Positions 17,129-25,752 are shown, counted from the first letter of the stretch. The stretch: 34,848 bases of DNA from Chloroflexota bacterium (GCA_029559155.1 JAKQCM010000067.1:1-34848); one strand, 5' to 3'. A program made the numbers and translations. The notes: generated from the sequence alone by a model not told the origin.

Positions 17129-17758
17129 TTAGGCGCCTGAAAATCCACAGTCTTCATGATCTTGGCCGGCAAGCGCCAGGCAGTGTGTGAGATAGGCGGG
17201 TTTTTGGAATTCAATGATGCGGCGAATAAAAGGAAGGTGGGGTACGGCCGTTTCCGGATAAATCACGCAAATATGAAACGGCGTATCTTCTCTCTCAAGT
17301 ACTTCGAAACCGGTCAGCCCCGTAGCCACTTCCAAAAAACGGATCAGACCTTCATCTGTGCTGCGCTGTTGAGCCAGCGGAATGGCCTCGGCGACAAGCG
17401 CCCGCAGGCGATCTAGACCGGTGGGGAAATTTTGCCGCACCAAAGCTGGCCAATCTGCCTGCTGCTGCCACACCAGACCCGGCGGCTGATCAGGCGCGAT
17501 CAACGCCTCCAGATCCACCCAATAAGCCAGAAACACCAGAAAATCCAGCCGCGCCCGGTCCGGTTCAAAGAAGGAATCAATGGCCGTCAGCGTCGTTTCC
17601 ACGCCCAGCGTCAGATGAGCCATCACACTCAACAGCGCACTCAGGGCATCGCGGCCATCTGGAGCCAGCGTGCGCTGAAAAATAACAGGCAGCAACCGGC
17701 CGATTGTTTCTGCCTTGGCCGCTAATTGGGCGTCCGTGAACTGGTTTGTTTCACTCAC
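17129..17758 (-). CDS. Phage tail protein I-like baseplate component (Pvc12-like)
   Basis: A 209-residue protein of the phage P2 gpI / tail protein I type found in contractile tails and eCIS, where it works with baseplate J in the outer baseplate wedge. Visible family traits are the early helix LLPVIFQRTL, the segment TTLTAIDSFFEPDRARLDFLVFLAYWVDL, and a later ILRYLE-like equivalent (GLIRFLEVATGLTGFEVLE) followed by a ferredoxin-like end with FQKPAYLTHCL. The start codon is GTG at 17758, preceded by GGAG about 14 bases upstream, 24 bases after the baseplate J stop. Cytoplasmic, structural. Position directly after baseplate J is the standard order, which makes the call stronger than the sequence alone. 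Confidence 0.8.
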   Translation of the reverse strand: MSETNQFTDAQLAAKAETIGRLLPVIFQRTLAPDGRDALSALLSVMAHLTLGVETTLTAIDSFFEPDRARLDFLVFLAYWVDLEALIAPDQPPGLVWQQQADWPALVRQNFPTGLDRLRALVAEAIPLAQQRSTDEGLIRFLEVATGLTGFEVLEREDTPFHICVIYPETAVPHLPFIRRIIEFQKPAYLTHCLALAGQDHEDCGFSGA

Positions 17759-17782
17759 CGGCTGTGTTTCTCCATTGCCCGC

Positions 17783-20700
17783 TCATTCATCTCCTGGCTG
17801 CGCCTCATCGACTGTATGAATACCGGAGACAAATAACCAGTCATAAGGGATGGTAATCTTGTCCATGCCGGAGACTTTACTGTTTTCGATGTAGGTGTCG
17901 GTGAACCTGGTAGCGCCTGTTTTGCCGGCGCCGTCACTCACAGACGTTCGGCGCAAAATGCCATTATTGCCGCTGGTCATCAAGACTTTTCCGCTGGCGG
18001 CGATGGTCCACAACGGTTCATAGGGGCGGAAGATTTGCTGGGCCGCCGGTTCCGCTTCTCCGGTGGGCGACTCCACAAAATTCGGCGCGTAATCCGGCCG
18101 TTGGTCATCCAACGAGCGCATGAACGGGTCGAACACAATCGGGTCCAGGGCTGTGCTGGATACCCAGCGCGCGCCTTCCTGGCGCAGGTTTAATTTCACC
18201 ACCCCGTTCCATTCGGTGGCGGCGTAAACCCATCCACCATCAAACGTTAGCGCCCGGCAGCTTCCACCGCGCCAACTTTCCGGAGACATCAATTTGCCCG
18301 AAGGTTGACCAAGCTGCCAGCAATAGCACCCTTTGGCCACTTTGCCTTCGGCCATTAAGCCGGCCCACAAGTAGCTGCGCGGATCTTCTTGTTGGGCAGC
18401 CAGATGGCGCACGTCCTCGCCATCCAGCTCCACGATGCGCCGGAAATGGCTGTCGGCGCGTCGCGCGGAGAGCGGAATAGGCGGCGTATTGTCCGGCGAT
18501 ATTTCGGCGTTGAGGGCGGTTGGGGGTGGTTCGGCCAGCTTGTCCCAATCTGGCGCAAGCGGCATCAGGTCGGTAATCTCCGCCAGAGTTAATTCCGGTG
18601 CGACATCCGGCAGCAAATCCGCGCCATCGCTAATGAAAACGCCGCCGCGGCTTTTAAGGGCTGCCGCCACCCGCGATTGACCGCGCTGCCCTTTGAGCAC
18701 TACCAGCGAATAAATGGCTGCCTTGATATTGTTGGGGTTGATGGGAACCAGCGAGGGCACATCCAGCCTGGGCGGCTTTTGCCGCTGATGGCTCAGGCTA
18801 AATTCATACAATCCCTGGTCCGTGGCCAGGAGTAGAATGGTCAGGTTGGCCCGCAGCAGCCAGCCAATATCTTCAATGCCATAGTTGAAATCCGTGACTT
18901 TGGTCACTGTTTCGCCGCAATCGGTGGAGATGTATACCCTGGCTTTCACCGGGCCGCCTGGCTCATCGACGCGCGTTACCAGCGCCAGCAGGCCATCGTA
19001 ATCGGGATTTGGCTCGATGGCCCAGACGGTCTCGCTTGAGAATGTCCACATCAGTTCCCAGCCGGTTCCATCGTTGGTGGAACGGTAGAGGTTGTTCTGG
19101 CTGCCGGCGTACCAGGTGTGCGCCTTGTGCCAATCGGGCGTCAGGGCGCGCACGTGCCGGTTGGGGGCGGCAACGTGCAACGTGACGTTGGTAACTTTGG
19201 TCACTCCGGGGGTCTGGGCAATGGCCTTGACGACGTTGTCTACGGTGAGCGGTCGTGTGAAGGGCCAGCCGGTGTCTTCTTCGGTCATGTCGGCGGTGTC
19301 GGGATTGTTGTATGGATTGATGAATTGAGCCAGGCGGTTGGTAACGGCCGTTTTCACCACCGAGGTAGCATCCGCCTGTTCATCAATCACCACGGCGGCC
19401 GTCACCGAGACTTCTTTATAGCCAACCCACTTTAGTTCGTGGCTGGTTCCCAGTGCCTGGCTGCGGTTTAAGGCTGCTTCTACGGCCGTCAGGTCAAACG
19501 TCTGGATCAATCGGGTCAGCTCTTTCAGGCTCACATGGCGCAAGGGCTGCCCCGGTGTTTGCCCATCAGGCGTCCCCGCCGCCGCCAACCCGGAAGACAG
19601 CGCCGGAACCAGCAAGACTTGCACGGTTCCCGGTTCGGCATAGGTCCATTCCCTGCGTTTGGTCAGGGCATTTACGCGTGCCAGACCATCCGAGGCAGAT
19701 TTGACAATGCGTTCATAATCACGGGTGGTAACAGCCTGGTCCTGGGCGTAGATGGCTTGTGGCCCGCGCAGCAGGCCATTACGCAGCGTTTCCGCTTCGC
19801 GGCCGCCGCTGGCGCGCTCCGGGTTGGTGACGGTCAGAAAGTAACTGGCTGTCTGGGGCGTGTTGGATTCCTGGCTGTCTGCGGTTTGGGTAATGAGCTG
19901 GATGTGGTCCAGAACAAGGTTGAGCGATTCGGCCAATACGTTGCCCGCCGTGCCGCCGCCGTAGGCGTAGGAGACGTAGATGCAACGGCCGTGTCCCGGG
20001 ACGGCCGCCAGGGGTTGTGGTTCTGCGGCCAACATCTTCTGCTTGCCGCTCATGGTGATCTCGCGTTGGGCGGCCGGGGCAAACTGCACAATTCCGGCCA
20101 ACCGGTCCAGGGTATAGACGGTGTTGCTGGCGCGGCTCTGGCTGAAGTCGGATACGGCCGTCCACAGGCGGCAGCGGTGGTGGTTGATGATTCTGTCGTC
20201 CGGATCAAAATCGTCCTGCGCCGGGTCCACTTCTACCCACACTTTCGGCTCGAAATTGGGGTGAAATGGGGCTACCAATGGGGCATGGGCAAGCTGCACG
20301 GCAAGCCCTGGTTTGCCCGCGCCATAACCGGCCAGTTCGTATTCAACCCAGATGCAGTGGCGCGCTTCGATGGTGACGCTGGGGAGGGGGGTGTCGGAAA
20401 CGGCCGTGCCCACCGGCATTGTTTTGGATTCCACCGTCACAAAGATCGGCGCCTCCCCGTCATCTTTTGCCTGATCACTGGAAATGCGCGTGCCTCGGGG
20501 AATTTCCAAAAACTGCGTCGCCCCTTCCGGCGATTCGTGCGGCAGGGCGGTAAAGGTCAACTTCACCGCCGCGGCCGATGGCGGGTATAGATTGACGCCC
20601 AACAAACGCAAAAAAGCGACGTACACTTTTTCCGGCAGCCGGTTCATCCGGTAAATCATCTGATCGGTCAGGAAAGCGAAGGCTTCAATCAGCACCCGGC

Positions 20701-20821
20701 CCGGATCCCCTTCCGACGCGGCGCGCCAATCGGCCTGTAGTTTGCTGTCGATGTGGTTGAGCGCCAGCTCCAGCAGTTTTTCAAAATCGGTGTCGTCTAA
20801 GACGGGTAGTTGTAGGGGCAT
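17783..20821 (-). CDS. Baseplate J-like protein with beta-propeller-like C-terminal half
   Basis: A 1012-residue baseplate wedge protein (gpJ / Pvc11 type). Residues 1-80 carry the family opening LDDTDFEKLLELALNHI with YRMNRLPEKVYVAFLRLLGV; residues 80-550 carry the baseplate core, including TRDYERIVKSASDGLARVNA and a region ending VDNVVKAIAQTPGVTKV. Instead of stopping there, the protein continues from about 556 to 1000 with BNR/sortilin-like blades: WYAGSQNNLYRSTNDGTGWE, VYISTDCGETVTKV, LLATDQGLYEF, GGVFISDG, WVYAATEWNGVVKL and VLMTSGNNGILRR. Such blades make beta-propellers that bind glycans or proteins, so this half could sit at the rim of the baseplate as a receptor or docking surface. 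ATG at 20821 follows the gp25 stop by 10 bases. Two ACGGCCGT copies (19348, 19481) are in the core part. Confidence 0.85.
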   Translation of the reverse strand: MPLQLPVLDDTDFEKLLELALNHIDSKLQADWRAASEGDPGRVLIEAFAFLTDQMIYRMNRLPEKVYVAFLRLLGVNLYPPSAAAVKLTFTALPHESPEGATQFLEIPRGTRISSDQAKDDGEAPIFVTVESKTMPVGTAVSDTPLPSVTIEARHCIWVEYELAGYGAGKPGLAVQLAHAPLVAPFHPNFEPKVWVEVDPAQDDFDPDDRIINHHRCRLWTAVSDFSQSRASNTVYTLDRLAGIVQFAPAAQREITMSGKQKMLAAEPQPLAAVPGHGRCIYVSYAYGGGTAGNVLAESLNLVLDHIQLITQTADSQESNTPQTASYFLTVTNPERASGGREAETLRNGLLRGPQAIYAQDQAVTTRDYERIVKSASDGLARVNALTKRREWTYAEPGTVQVLLVPALSSGLAAAGTPDGQTPGQPLRHVSLKELTRLIQTFDLTAVEAALNRSQALGTSHELKWVGYKEVSVTAAVVIDEQADATSVVKTAVTNRLAQFINPYNNPDTADMTEEDTGWPFTRPLTVDNVVKAIAQTPGVTKVTNVTLHVAAPNRHVRALTPDWHKAHTWYAGSQNNLYRSTNDGTGWELMWTFSSETVWAIEPNPDYDGLLALVTRVDEPGGPVKARVYISTDCGETVTKVTDFNYGIEDIGWLLRANLTILLLATDQGLYEFSLSHQRQKPPRLDVPSLVPINPNNIKAAIYSLVVLKGQRGQSRVAAALKSRGGVFISDGADLLPDVAPELTLAEITDLMPLAPDWDKLAEPPPTALNAEISPDNTPPIPLSARRADSHFRRIVELDGEDVRHLAAQQEDPRSYLWAGLMAEGKVAKGCYCWQLGQPSGKLMSPESWRGGSCRALTFDGGWVYAATEWNGVVKLNLRQEGARWVSSTALDPIVFDPFMRSLDDQRPDYAPNFVESPTGEAEPAAQQIFRPYEPLWTIAASGKVLMTSGNNGILRRTSVSDGAGKTGATRFTDTYIENSKVSGMDKITIPYDWLFVSGIHTVDEAQPGDE

Positions 20822-20831
20822 AAGGCTTTTC

Positions 20832-21239
20832 TCAGCTTATATTGAAACTAAAGGCCAGGGTTTCGGTGCGCTGGGTGATGCGCACCTGGTATTCGAGCTT
20901 GAGGGTTAGACGGCCGTTTTCCGGTTCCGGCGTGGCGTCCAGGTGCAAAATATCTATCCGCGGTTCCCAGCGCAGCAGCGCCTGGCGCACAAAATGAATG
21001 GCCAACGCGGCCGTTGTCTCATCATTGGCCGCAAATGCCAGTTGGTGAATATCGCAGCCATAATCCGGCCGCATCACCCGTTCGCCTGGCCGCGTGGATA
21101 GCAGCAGCAAAATCGCCTGCCGCACGGCGGCATCGCCATCGACCATTTTCAGGCGGCCTTGCGTGGGCGAAACGTGCAGTCCAGGCACGCCGCTGTCCAG
21201 GTCCGGATGCGTAAAACACACAGCAAGGTTCGCGCTCAT
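20832..21239 (-). CDS. GPW/gp25-like baseplate wedge protein
   Basis: A 135-residue protein of the T4 gp25 / phage P2 gpW family (Pvc9-like), the conserved baseplate wedge subunit that connects to and nucleates the sheath. Motifs: GRLKMVDGDAAVRQAILLLL, then STRPGERVMRPDYGCDIHQL, matching the family's signature of a helix followed by GERxMxPxxG. The second half is an alpha/beta domain ending FSFNIS. The start at 21239 was chosen because AGGAAA sits 8 bases upstream; the frame is open to 21491 but the extension has no family likeness. The neighbours on both sides (small PAAR-like candidate before, baseplate J after) are the expected ones. Confidence 0.9.
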   Translation of the reverse strand: MSANLAVCFTHPDLDSGVPGLHVSPTQGRLKMVDGDAAVRQAILLLLSTRPGERVMRPDYGCDIHQLAFAANDETTAALAIHFVRQALLRWEPRIDILHLDATPEPENGRLTLKLEYQVRITQRTETLAFSFNIS

Positions 21240-21292
21240 TGTTCGTTTCCTGTGCTTGTTGAGGGGTAGATTGCGCCAAAAGGAGATTGCAT

Positions 21293-21634
21293 TTACGGCC
21301 GTTCCTCCACAAAATCCTGGCCGGCGTCCTTCACAATATATTGGATCGCCGAAGGCGGCGTGCCGTCCGTCAGGCCCACGATGGTATCCAGGCAGACCGC
21401 CTTGCCGTCGATGCGAATAAAATCGGAATACCCCGCCGTCGCTGCCAGGGTCAGGGAACATGGTTTGATGGTCGGCCCCACATTGGAGCATCCCAGAATC
21501 GTTTTTAGTTCCGGATCGCGTTTCACGAGGACCGAATCGCCGTCAATACGCACCAGATTTTGCCGGGTGGAAATTTGCACTGCGCCGGTTCTGTGGCGGC
21601 AAATCAGCTTTGCTTTTTCTGTTAGAAACTTCAT
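21293..21634 (-). CDS. Small Cys/His protein, PAAR-like spike-tip candidate
   Basis: A 113-residue protein lying between the spike and gp25 genes, where contractile systems normally encode the PAAR or DUF4280 spike tip. It is beta-rich with four possible metal ligands, C12 and H14 (LICRHRTG) and C49 and C59 (ILGCSNVG, IKPCSLTL). The lead FLTEKAKLICRH resembles PAAR-like openings in which a cysteine/histidine pair precedes strands. If right, it would cap the VgrG-like trimer with a metal-bound point. ATG at 21634 is preceded by AGAGGG; a GTG at 21646 also exists. I do not see the classic PAAR repeat, so the call rests mostly on position, size and ligand pattern. Confidence 0.5.
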   Translation of the reverse strand: MKFLTEKAKLICRHRTGAVQISTRQNLVRIDGDSVLVKRDPELKTILGCSNVGPTIKPCSLTLAATAGYSDFIRIDGKAVCLDTIVGLTDGTPPSAIQYIVKDAGQDFVEERP

Positions 21635-21642
21635 CGTCCCTC

Positions 21643-23169
21643 TCACAAACTCTGGAAATCGATGGCCTTCCCGGCAATGATAATTTGGTCGCCATCTAGT
21701 TTGATGTAGCTGCCGGCATGATTCTTGATCGTGATTTCTCCGCCTTTGATGTCGATGAGGCTGCCGGGCCCCATCAATGCGCCGCGGTTTTCCAACCGGA
21801 CCGAGTTGTCGTCGTTGTCTAGTTGGATGCGTTGTCCCTGGGGAGTGGTCCAGGTGTAGCGGTGAACCTGACCCCGCGCATTTACGCCGCTGTCGGGGGT
21901 ATTTATCGTGCCGTACAGACCGCCCAACACGATGCCCTGAGCCGGATCTTCGTAGGCCAGCAGCACCAACACGGTGTCGTTGGGGGCGGGCAGCATGATC
22001 AGTCCCTTTTGCTGGCCGGCCCCAACGGTTAAGACGGGCAGCCAGCCGCTTTCTACGCCGCCATAGGCGGGTAGATGGACGCGGACACGGCCGTTTTCTT
22101 TCGGGTCCTGCGCTGTTGTCACAATCCCAACCGTTACCGCTGCCCCCCGCGAGCGCGGGCGCGGGTCTGGCAGGCGGCTGTCAATCTCGGTGATGTAGTC
22201 CATTTGGTTGCTCATCCGATGGATAACCGACGCCAGCACATACCGCTGCGCACCTCCACCGGACGCGCCCACAAGCTCAACTGGAGTTCCCGGCCGCAGC
22301 AGAGGATTCCCGACAGCCACGCCCCACAAGGTTCTGGCCACGGATCGCCGAAATTGCATATCCGCCGCCGCCAGCGCTTCCGCCTGATCGCGATCAATCA
22401 GGCCCTCGTTCAGCCAATGGACCGCCGATGATTCTCGGCTCCGCGCCGACGATTGCACGTCAGCCGGGCGCGCGTTGCCGCTGGTTTGCGCTTTGGCAAA
22501 TTGTGTATCCCAACCGGAAGCGGTCACCAGTTGGCGCGATAAATCGCTGTTTTGCTCCAGCCGCGCTTCTAACAAATCCTGGCGCAAGTTCAGCTTAACC
22601 GCTTCGCCGATGCCTGTGGGGGGCATCAGGTGCAGTTCGCCGCCGCGCAGGGTTACATACAGCCCGTCGCGGGCGGCCATTTCTACCAGCAGTTCCAAAT
22701 CAGATTGGCGATGCTGAAAAACCTGGGGCCAGCGAAGGCGCGTTGTGCCGCCTTTTACCCTCATGTCGTAGGGTTTGGCGACTTTTTCGGCGATGCTCAC
22801 GATGGTGGCGTTTTCAAAGACGCGCAGCGATTGATTGTTGCGCATCTGGTGCAGCCGATCGTAGCCGCGCACTTGAATCTCGTAGGAGCCGTTGGCGTGG
22901 TAGATGTGTTCGACGGCCGTTATCTCTCCCACAAATAATCGCGCCCCAACATTCCGGTGATAGCTGGTCACTTGCAGACTCATGCCCGGCGCGAATTCCT
23001 CAATCGCCTCCAGCGATCCCACCGAGTCAAAAAAACTCAGCTCGGCCTGATCCGGCAAGGACAACCGCTGCTGTACACGAACTTCACCCAGACCAGAGAG
23101 CAATCCGGCGTCAAACAGCCGGCCATTCACCATCACTTCCACTTCATTGAGGGTCGTTTGTCCCATCAT
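21643..23169 (-). CDS. VgrG / gp27-gp5-like central spike protein (Pvc8-like)
   Basis: A 508-residue spike protein. Residues 1-330 are gp27/phage D-like (hub that joins tube and baseplate), with the LysM-region-like segment ENATIVSIAEKVAKPYDMRV and WPQVFQHRQSDLELLVEMA, a pattern typical of gpD/VgrG hubs. Residues about 343-420 form the gp5/gpV OB-fold (VGIVTTAQDPKENGRVRVHL, then GSGWLPVL-like and PAPNDTVLVLL). Residues 430-508 are a beta-helix with short repeats GSLIDIKGGEITIKN and IKLDGDQIIIAGKAI. No C-terminal effector extension is present, so it is a structural spike. The ATG overlaps the stop of the LysM gene and is preceded by GGAGG. Structural role in membrane piercing is inferred from the family. 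Confidence 0.9.
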   Translation of the reverse strand: MMGQTTLNEVEVMVNGRLFDAGLLSGLGEVRVQQRLSLPDQAELSFFDSVGSLEAIEEFAPGMSLQVTSYHRNVGARLFVGEITAVEHIYHANGSYEIQVRGYDRLHQMRNNQSLRVFENATIVSIAEKVAKPYDMRVKGGTTRLRWPQVFQHRQSDLELLVEMAARDGLYVTLRGGELHLMPPTGIGEAVKLNLRQDLLEARLEQNSDLSRQLVTASGWDTQFAKAQTSGNARPADVQSSARSRESSAVHWLNEGLIDRDQAEALAAADMQFRRSVARTLWGVAVGNPLLRPGTPVELVGASGGGAQRYVLASVIHRMSNQMDYITEIDSRLPDPRPRSRGAAVTVGIVTTAQDPKENGRVRVHLPAYGGVESGWLPVLTVGAGQQKGLIMLPAPNDTVLVLLAYEDPAQGIVLGGLYGTINTPDSGVNARGQVHRYTWTTPQGQRIQLDNDDNSVRLENRGALMGPGSLIDIKGGEITIKNHAGSYIKLDGDQIIIAGKAIDFQSL

Positions 23170-23882
23170 GACGCACCCCCTCCCCGTCGCGGCGGTACAT
23201 GAAGGATTTGTCCCAATCCCAAATTGCCCGGATCATCGACTTCGTTCACTGCGGCCAGCAGCCGCCAGAGCGACGAATCGCCATAGTACTTGTCGGCGAT
23301 TTGATCGATCCGTTCGCCCTCGATAACCTCATGCGTGCCCCATGTCTCATCGGGGCTGCCCAGGTCGGCGGGAGCAGGAACGCTGGACAGAAAAAAGGAT
23401 TGGCGGGTCTGCGGTTGCGGGTTAGGGCTGTTGATGCGCAGCAGGCGCAAACTCATCCAGGAACGCTGCGCTTGCCCATAGATGGTAAAGCGCTCGTACC
23501 GCTCGGCCACAGACAGCACCACCGCCGGGATACTCCAAGATTTGCCCCAAATAAACAGGACTTGCGGCGGCTGGGAATAGATGGGACCTTGCCGGGTGTT
23601 TTCGGCCATTTGCCACAGAGGCAGGGTCAGCGCACGAACGTCGGCCACCTGATTTGTCGAGTCGCTCAGGCTCAAATCAAACAAGAGCTCCAATTCCAGC
23701 AGCGTGCGGCCGCCGCCGGTGAACACCACCGGATCATCGGTGAGACCGGCGCCGGTGACGGGTCCGTTTAAGGAGTGCAGCGGGCGCACGCCAGCGGTGC
23801 GCTGCATCACCAGCGTTTCCGGGTTTAACATACAACGCAGCACTTCGTTTGTAGCTTCGATTAAAAAGGCGACGCGTTCCAC
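23166..23882 (-). CDS. LysM-containing baseplate protein (Pvc7-like)
   Basis: A 238-residue protein that begins with the family lead (VAFLIEATNEVLRCMLNPETL, an N-terminal beta domain common to contractile-tail LysM proteins) and ends with a LysM motif at residues 184-230 (HEVIEGERIDQIADKYYGDS, then WRLLAAVNEVDDPGNLGLGQ). In eCIS and T4-like tails the equivalent protein (gp53/Pvc7) holds the tube and the baseplate hub together. Start codon is GTG at 23882, with AGGAAC 6 bases upstream, overlapping the previous frame by 22 bases. It overlaps the spike gene start at its 3' end. The order tube, linker, LysM, spike is the standard one for these systems. Confidence 0.85.
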   Translation of the reverse strand: MERVAFLIEATNEVLRCMLNPETLVMQRTAGVRPLHSLNGPVTGAGLTDDPVVFTGGGRTLLELELLFDLSLSDSTNQVADVRALTLPLWQMAENTRQGPIYSQPPQVLFIWGKSWSIPAVVLSVAERYERFTIYGQAQRSWMSLRLLRINSPNPQPQTRQSFFLSSVPAPADLGSPDETWGTHEVIEGERIDQIADKYYGDSSLWRLLAAVNEVDDPGNLGLGQILHVPPRRGGGAS

Positions 23883-25315
23883 TGGGTTCCTCGTTGTTCG
23901 CGGTCTAAACGTTCCCGCCGCCGCTGCTCTAATGCCAGCCGGTAAACCAGCCAGGGCGGGGGATTGTCTGCGGGCGTTTCGTCGGGCAGCCGGGGCGTAT
24001 CGGGCGGCAGTTCTGGCCAGGTGGGAGCGGTGATGGGGGATGGCACGGCCGTTTCTCCCCCGTGTCTTGGTGTTGGCTCAGGCAGGTCCGCCATCGTGGG
24101 GCGGGCAGCCTGCCGCCAGGTCGGCGGGGGTGGGTCAGGCGGCAGAGAGTCAGGCGGCAGAGGGTCAGGCGGCAGAGGGTCAGGCGCAAAGGGGACACGG
24201 CCGTGTCCCGGTTTTGGCGCGTAGGCAACACTTTCTTGGGCGGCAGGCTGCCATTGTGGCAAACGCGCTGGCTCTTGCCGGGGCTGCGCTGGCTCAACCG
24301 GCGGGAGCGGCGGCGACGGGCGGGCCGTAACCATTTCCTCGGCGGGTAATGGCTGGCTTGCCGCGTAGGTTCTGGGCGGTGAATGCGGCGCGGGCGTGGC
24401 CGGCGTGGTCTGCGCGGCCTGCTGATGATGGGTGGGGACCGGTTTTAGCTGCAAGGGCTGGCGGGCGGAAACGGCCGTTTTGCCCACCGGTTCGCGCGTG
24501 ATCTCTGCCGCCGAAACCGGGGAAACAATTTCCGGCGGCGTTTTGGCGGCCAACACCGGCGGCGAGACCGGCGGCGTGGGGGGCAAGCCTGGATCGGCGG
24601 TCTGGGTGTCATCGGCTGCGCTTTTTTGGTCCGGCGGGGTGAGGGCGGGGCGCGGCGTTGGAGCAGGCGTTGGAGCAGAAACGGCCGTTGGCAGACGTGT
24701 GTCAGCCGCCGGAAGCGGCGCAGGCGACAGGCGACCTGTTGACGGCCGTGCGGCCGGCGGGTTTTTTCTGGCGGCCGGTTGAACCGGGGTTGCCGTTGTC
24801 GGCGGCGGCAAATCGGGAGCTGGTGGCGTCGTGACGACGGCCGTTGCGGCCGGTTTGGGGGCGGCTGGCGGCGGCTCAGGAGGCTGGGCGGCTGTTACCG
24901 GCGGCGTGGCGACTGTGTCCGAGGGCGCGTCGGCAGCGATTTTTGGCAAGGTTGGGTCGATGGGGGGAACGGCCGTTGCCGTCGTCAGGCGCAGTTCGCC
25001 GGATTCGTCCAGTAGGTGCGGCGCTTTCTCGCGGATGTAGGCCAACCAATGCGCCGGAGGTCCGCCGGAAGCGGTGCGGGCCAGCCAATCGGCCGGCGGC
25101 TGGCCAGACGCCGGCTTCTGGTCCTGGTCGGCGCGGCGAGCGTCGTCGGGCTGTTGGACAAACGTCGCCCAACTGTGCAGCAGTTCGTCCAGCAGAGCCG
25201 CCGCCGCGGGTGATTGTTCGCCCGCTTTAGCCTGGGCGCGCACGTGGTCTGCCCATCGGGAAAGCATCTGCTCGAAATCTTGCAGCCAGGGTTTGTCTGA
25301 ACTGGCGCTTGGCAT
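23861..25315 (-). CDS. Proline/alanine-rich linker protein in the injection-system operon
   Basis: A 484-residue protein with ordered ends and a disordered middle. Residues 1-100 are helical (WLQDFEQMLSRWADHVRAQA, ALLDELLHSWATFVQQ). Residues 110-440 are very rich in Pro, Ala and Thr, including the repeat LPPDP around four times. The last 40 residues (PPPWLVYRLALEQRRRERLD and onward) form another helix. It sits between tube and LysM genes, where Pvc6-like small proteins are usually found, so it may be an expanded version; a role as tape measure or tube-baseplate adaptor is possible but it is shorter than typical tape measures. Seven ACGGCCGT copies fall in about 925 bases of this gene, the highest density in the window. 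ATG at 25315 follows the tube stop by 3 bases. Confidence 0.65.
   Translation of the reverse strand: MPSASSDKPWLQDFEQMLSRWADHVRAQAKAGEQSPAAAALLDELLHSWATFVQQPDDARRADQDQKPASGQPPADWLARTASGGPPAHWLAYIREKAPHLLDESGELRLTTATAVPPIDPTLPKIAADAPSDTVATPPVTAAQPPEPPPAAPKPAATAVVTTPPAPDLPPPTTATPVQPAARKNPPAARPSTGRLSPAPLPAADTRLPTAVSAPTPAPTPRPALTPPDQKSAADDTQTADPGLPPTPPVSPPVLAAKTPPEIVSPVSAAEITREPVGKTAVSARQPLQLKPVPTHHQQAAQTTPATPAPHSPPRTYAASQPLPAEEMVTARPSPPLPPVEPAQPRQEPARLPQWQPAAQESVAYAPKPGHGRVPFAPDPLPPDPLPPDSLPPDPPPPTWRQAARPTMADLPEPTPRHGGETAVPSPITAPTWPELPPDTPRLPDETPADNPPPWLVYRLALEQRRRERLDREQRGTQWNASPF
24132..24191 (-). repeat. Tandem 15-base repeat coding for Leu-Pro-Pro-Asp-Pro
   Basis: Four consecutive 15-base units of the type GGTCAGGCGGCAGAG lie here, the last one diverged. 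On the minus strand they encode DPLPPDPLPPDSLPPDP in the proline-rich protein. A repeat of this sort can change copy number by slippage without shifting the frame. Confidence 0.85.
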
Positions 25316-25318
25316 GGT

Positions 25319-25750
25319 TTAGCGGTCGCGTCCCAGAGAGTCGTAGACCAGCGTCAGGCTTTCGATGGCGATTTCATTGGCCATGGCGTCGAGTGTGGCG
25401 CCTTTCCAGGCCGATGGCCAGGCGTCTTGCAAATTCCAACGCATGACTTCGCTGCTGCCATCGGCGCTCATCATGATGATGGACACATTTTTGCGCTCGA
25501 CACGGCCGTCTACGGCCGTCATCAGCCACTGCCATAAATCGTTGGAGTTGGTTACGCCATAGGTCAGAGTCACCGGCTCAAACGTCACCGGGCCGGGAAT
25601 GTGGCGCACCACATAGCTGTCTCCAGCTTCCCGGTAACGAATCGGTTCCACGGTCAGTCCCAGGCCTGAACATTCCGTAAAATGGGCGTCATTGACGCCG
25701 CTGATATTGAGCTTGAAGTTATAGGAACGAAAAGGATCATTGTCAGCCAT
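25319..25750 (-). CDS. Phage tail tube protein (T4 gp19-like, Pvc1/Pvc5-like)
   Basis: A 143-residue inner tube protein of the gp19 / conserved phage tail region family. Clear traits: the opening DPFRSYNFKLNISGVNDAHF, then TECSGLGLTVEPIRYREAGD, GPVTFEPVTLTYGVTNSNDL and a C-terminal hairpin ending ESLTLVYDSLGRD. The standard size is about 145-150 residues. Hexameric rings of this protein form the tube propelled by sheath contraction. Only one tube gene is present here; photorhabdus-type eCIS carry two or three. The ATG sits 2 bases before the sheath stop in transcription order. Confident call from sequence and position. Confidence 0.95.
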   Translation of the reverse strand: MADNDPFRSYNFKLNISGVNDAHFTECSGLGLTVEPIRYREAGDSYVVRHIPGPVTFEPVTLTYGVTNSNDLWQWLMTAVDGRVERKNVSIIMMSADGSSEVMRWNLQDAWPSAWKGATLDAMANEIAIESLTLVYDSLGRDR

Positions 25751-25752
25751 GC

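Noticed and set aside
19535-20590. A long plus-strand open frame of 351 codons opposite baseplate J
   Set aside because: It lies wholly antisense to a well-supported gene, has no recognisable domain or ribosome binding site, and its openness follows from codon bias on the other strand.
24132-24191. A CRISPR-like array
   Set aside because: The repeat units are contiguous with no spacers, are in frame and encode a Pro-rich peptide.
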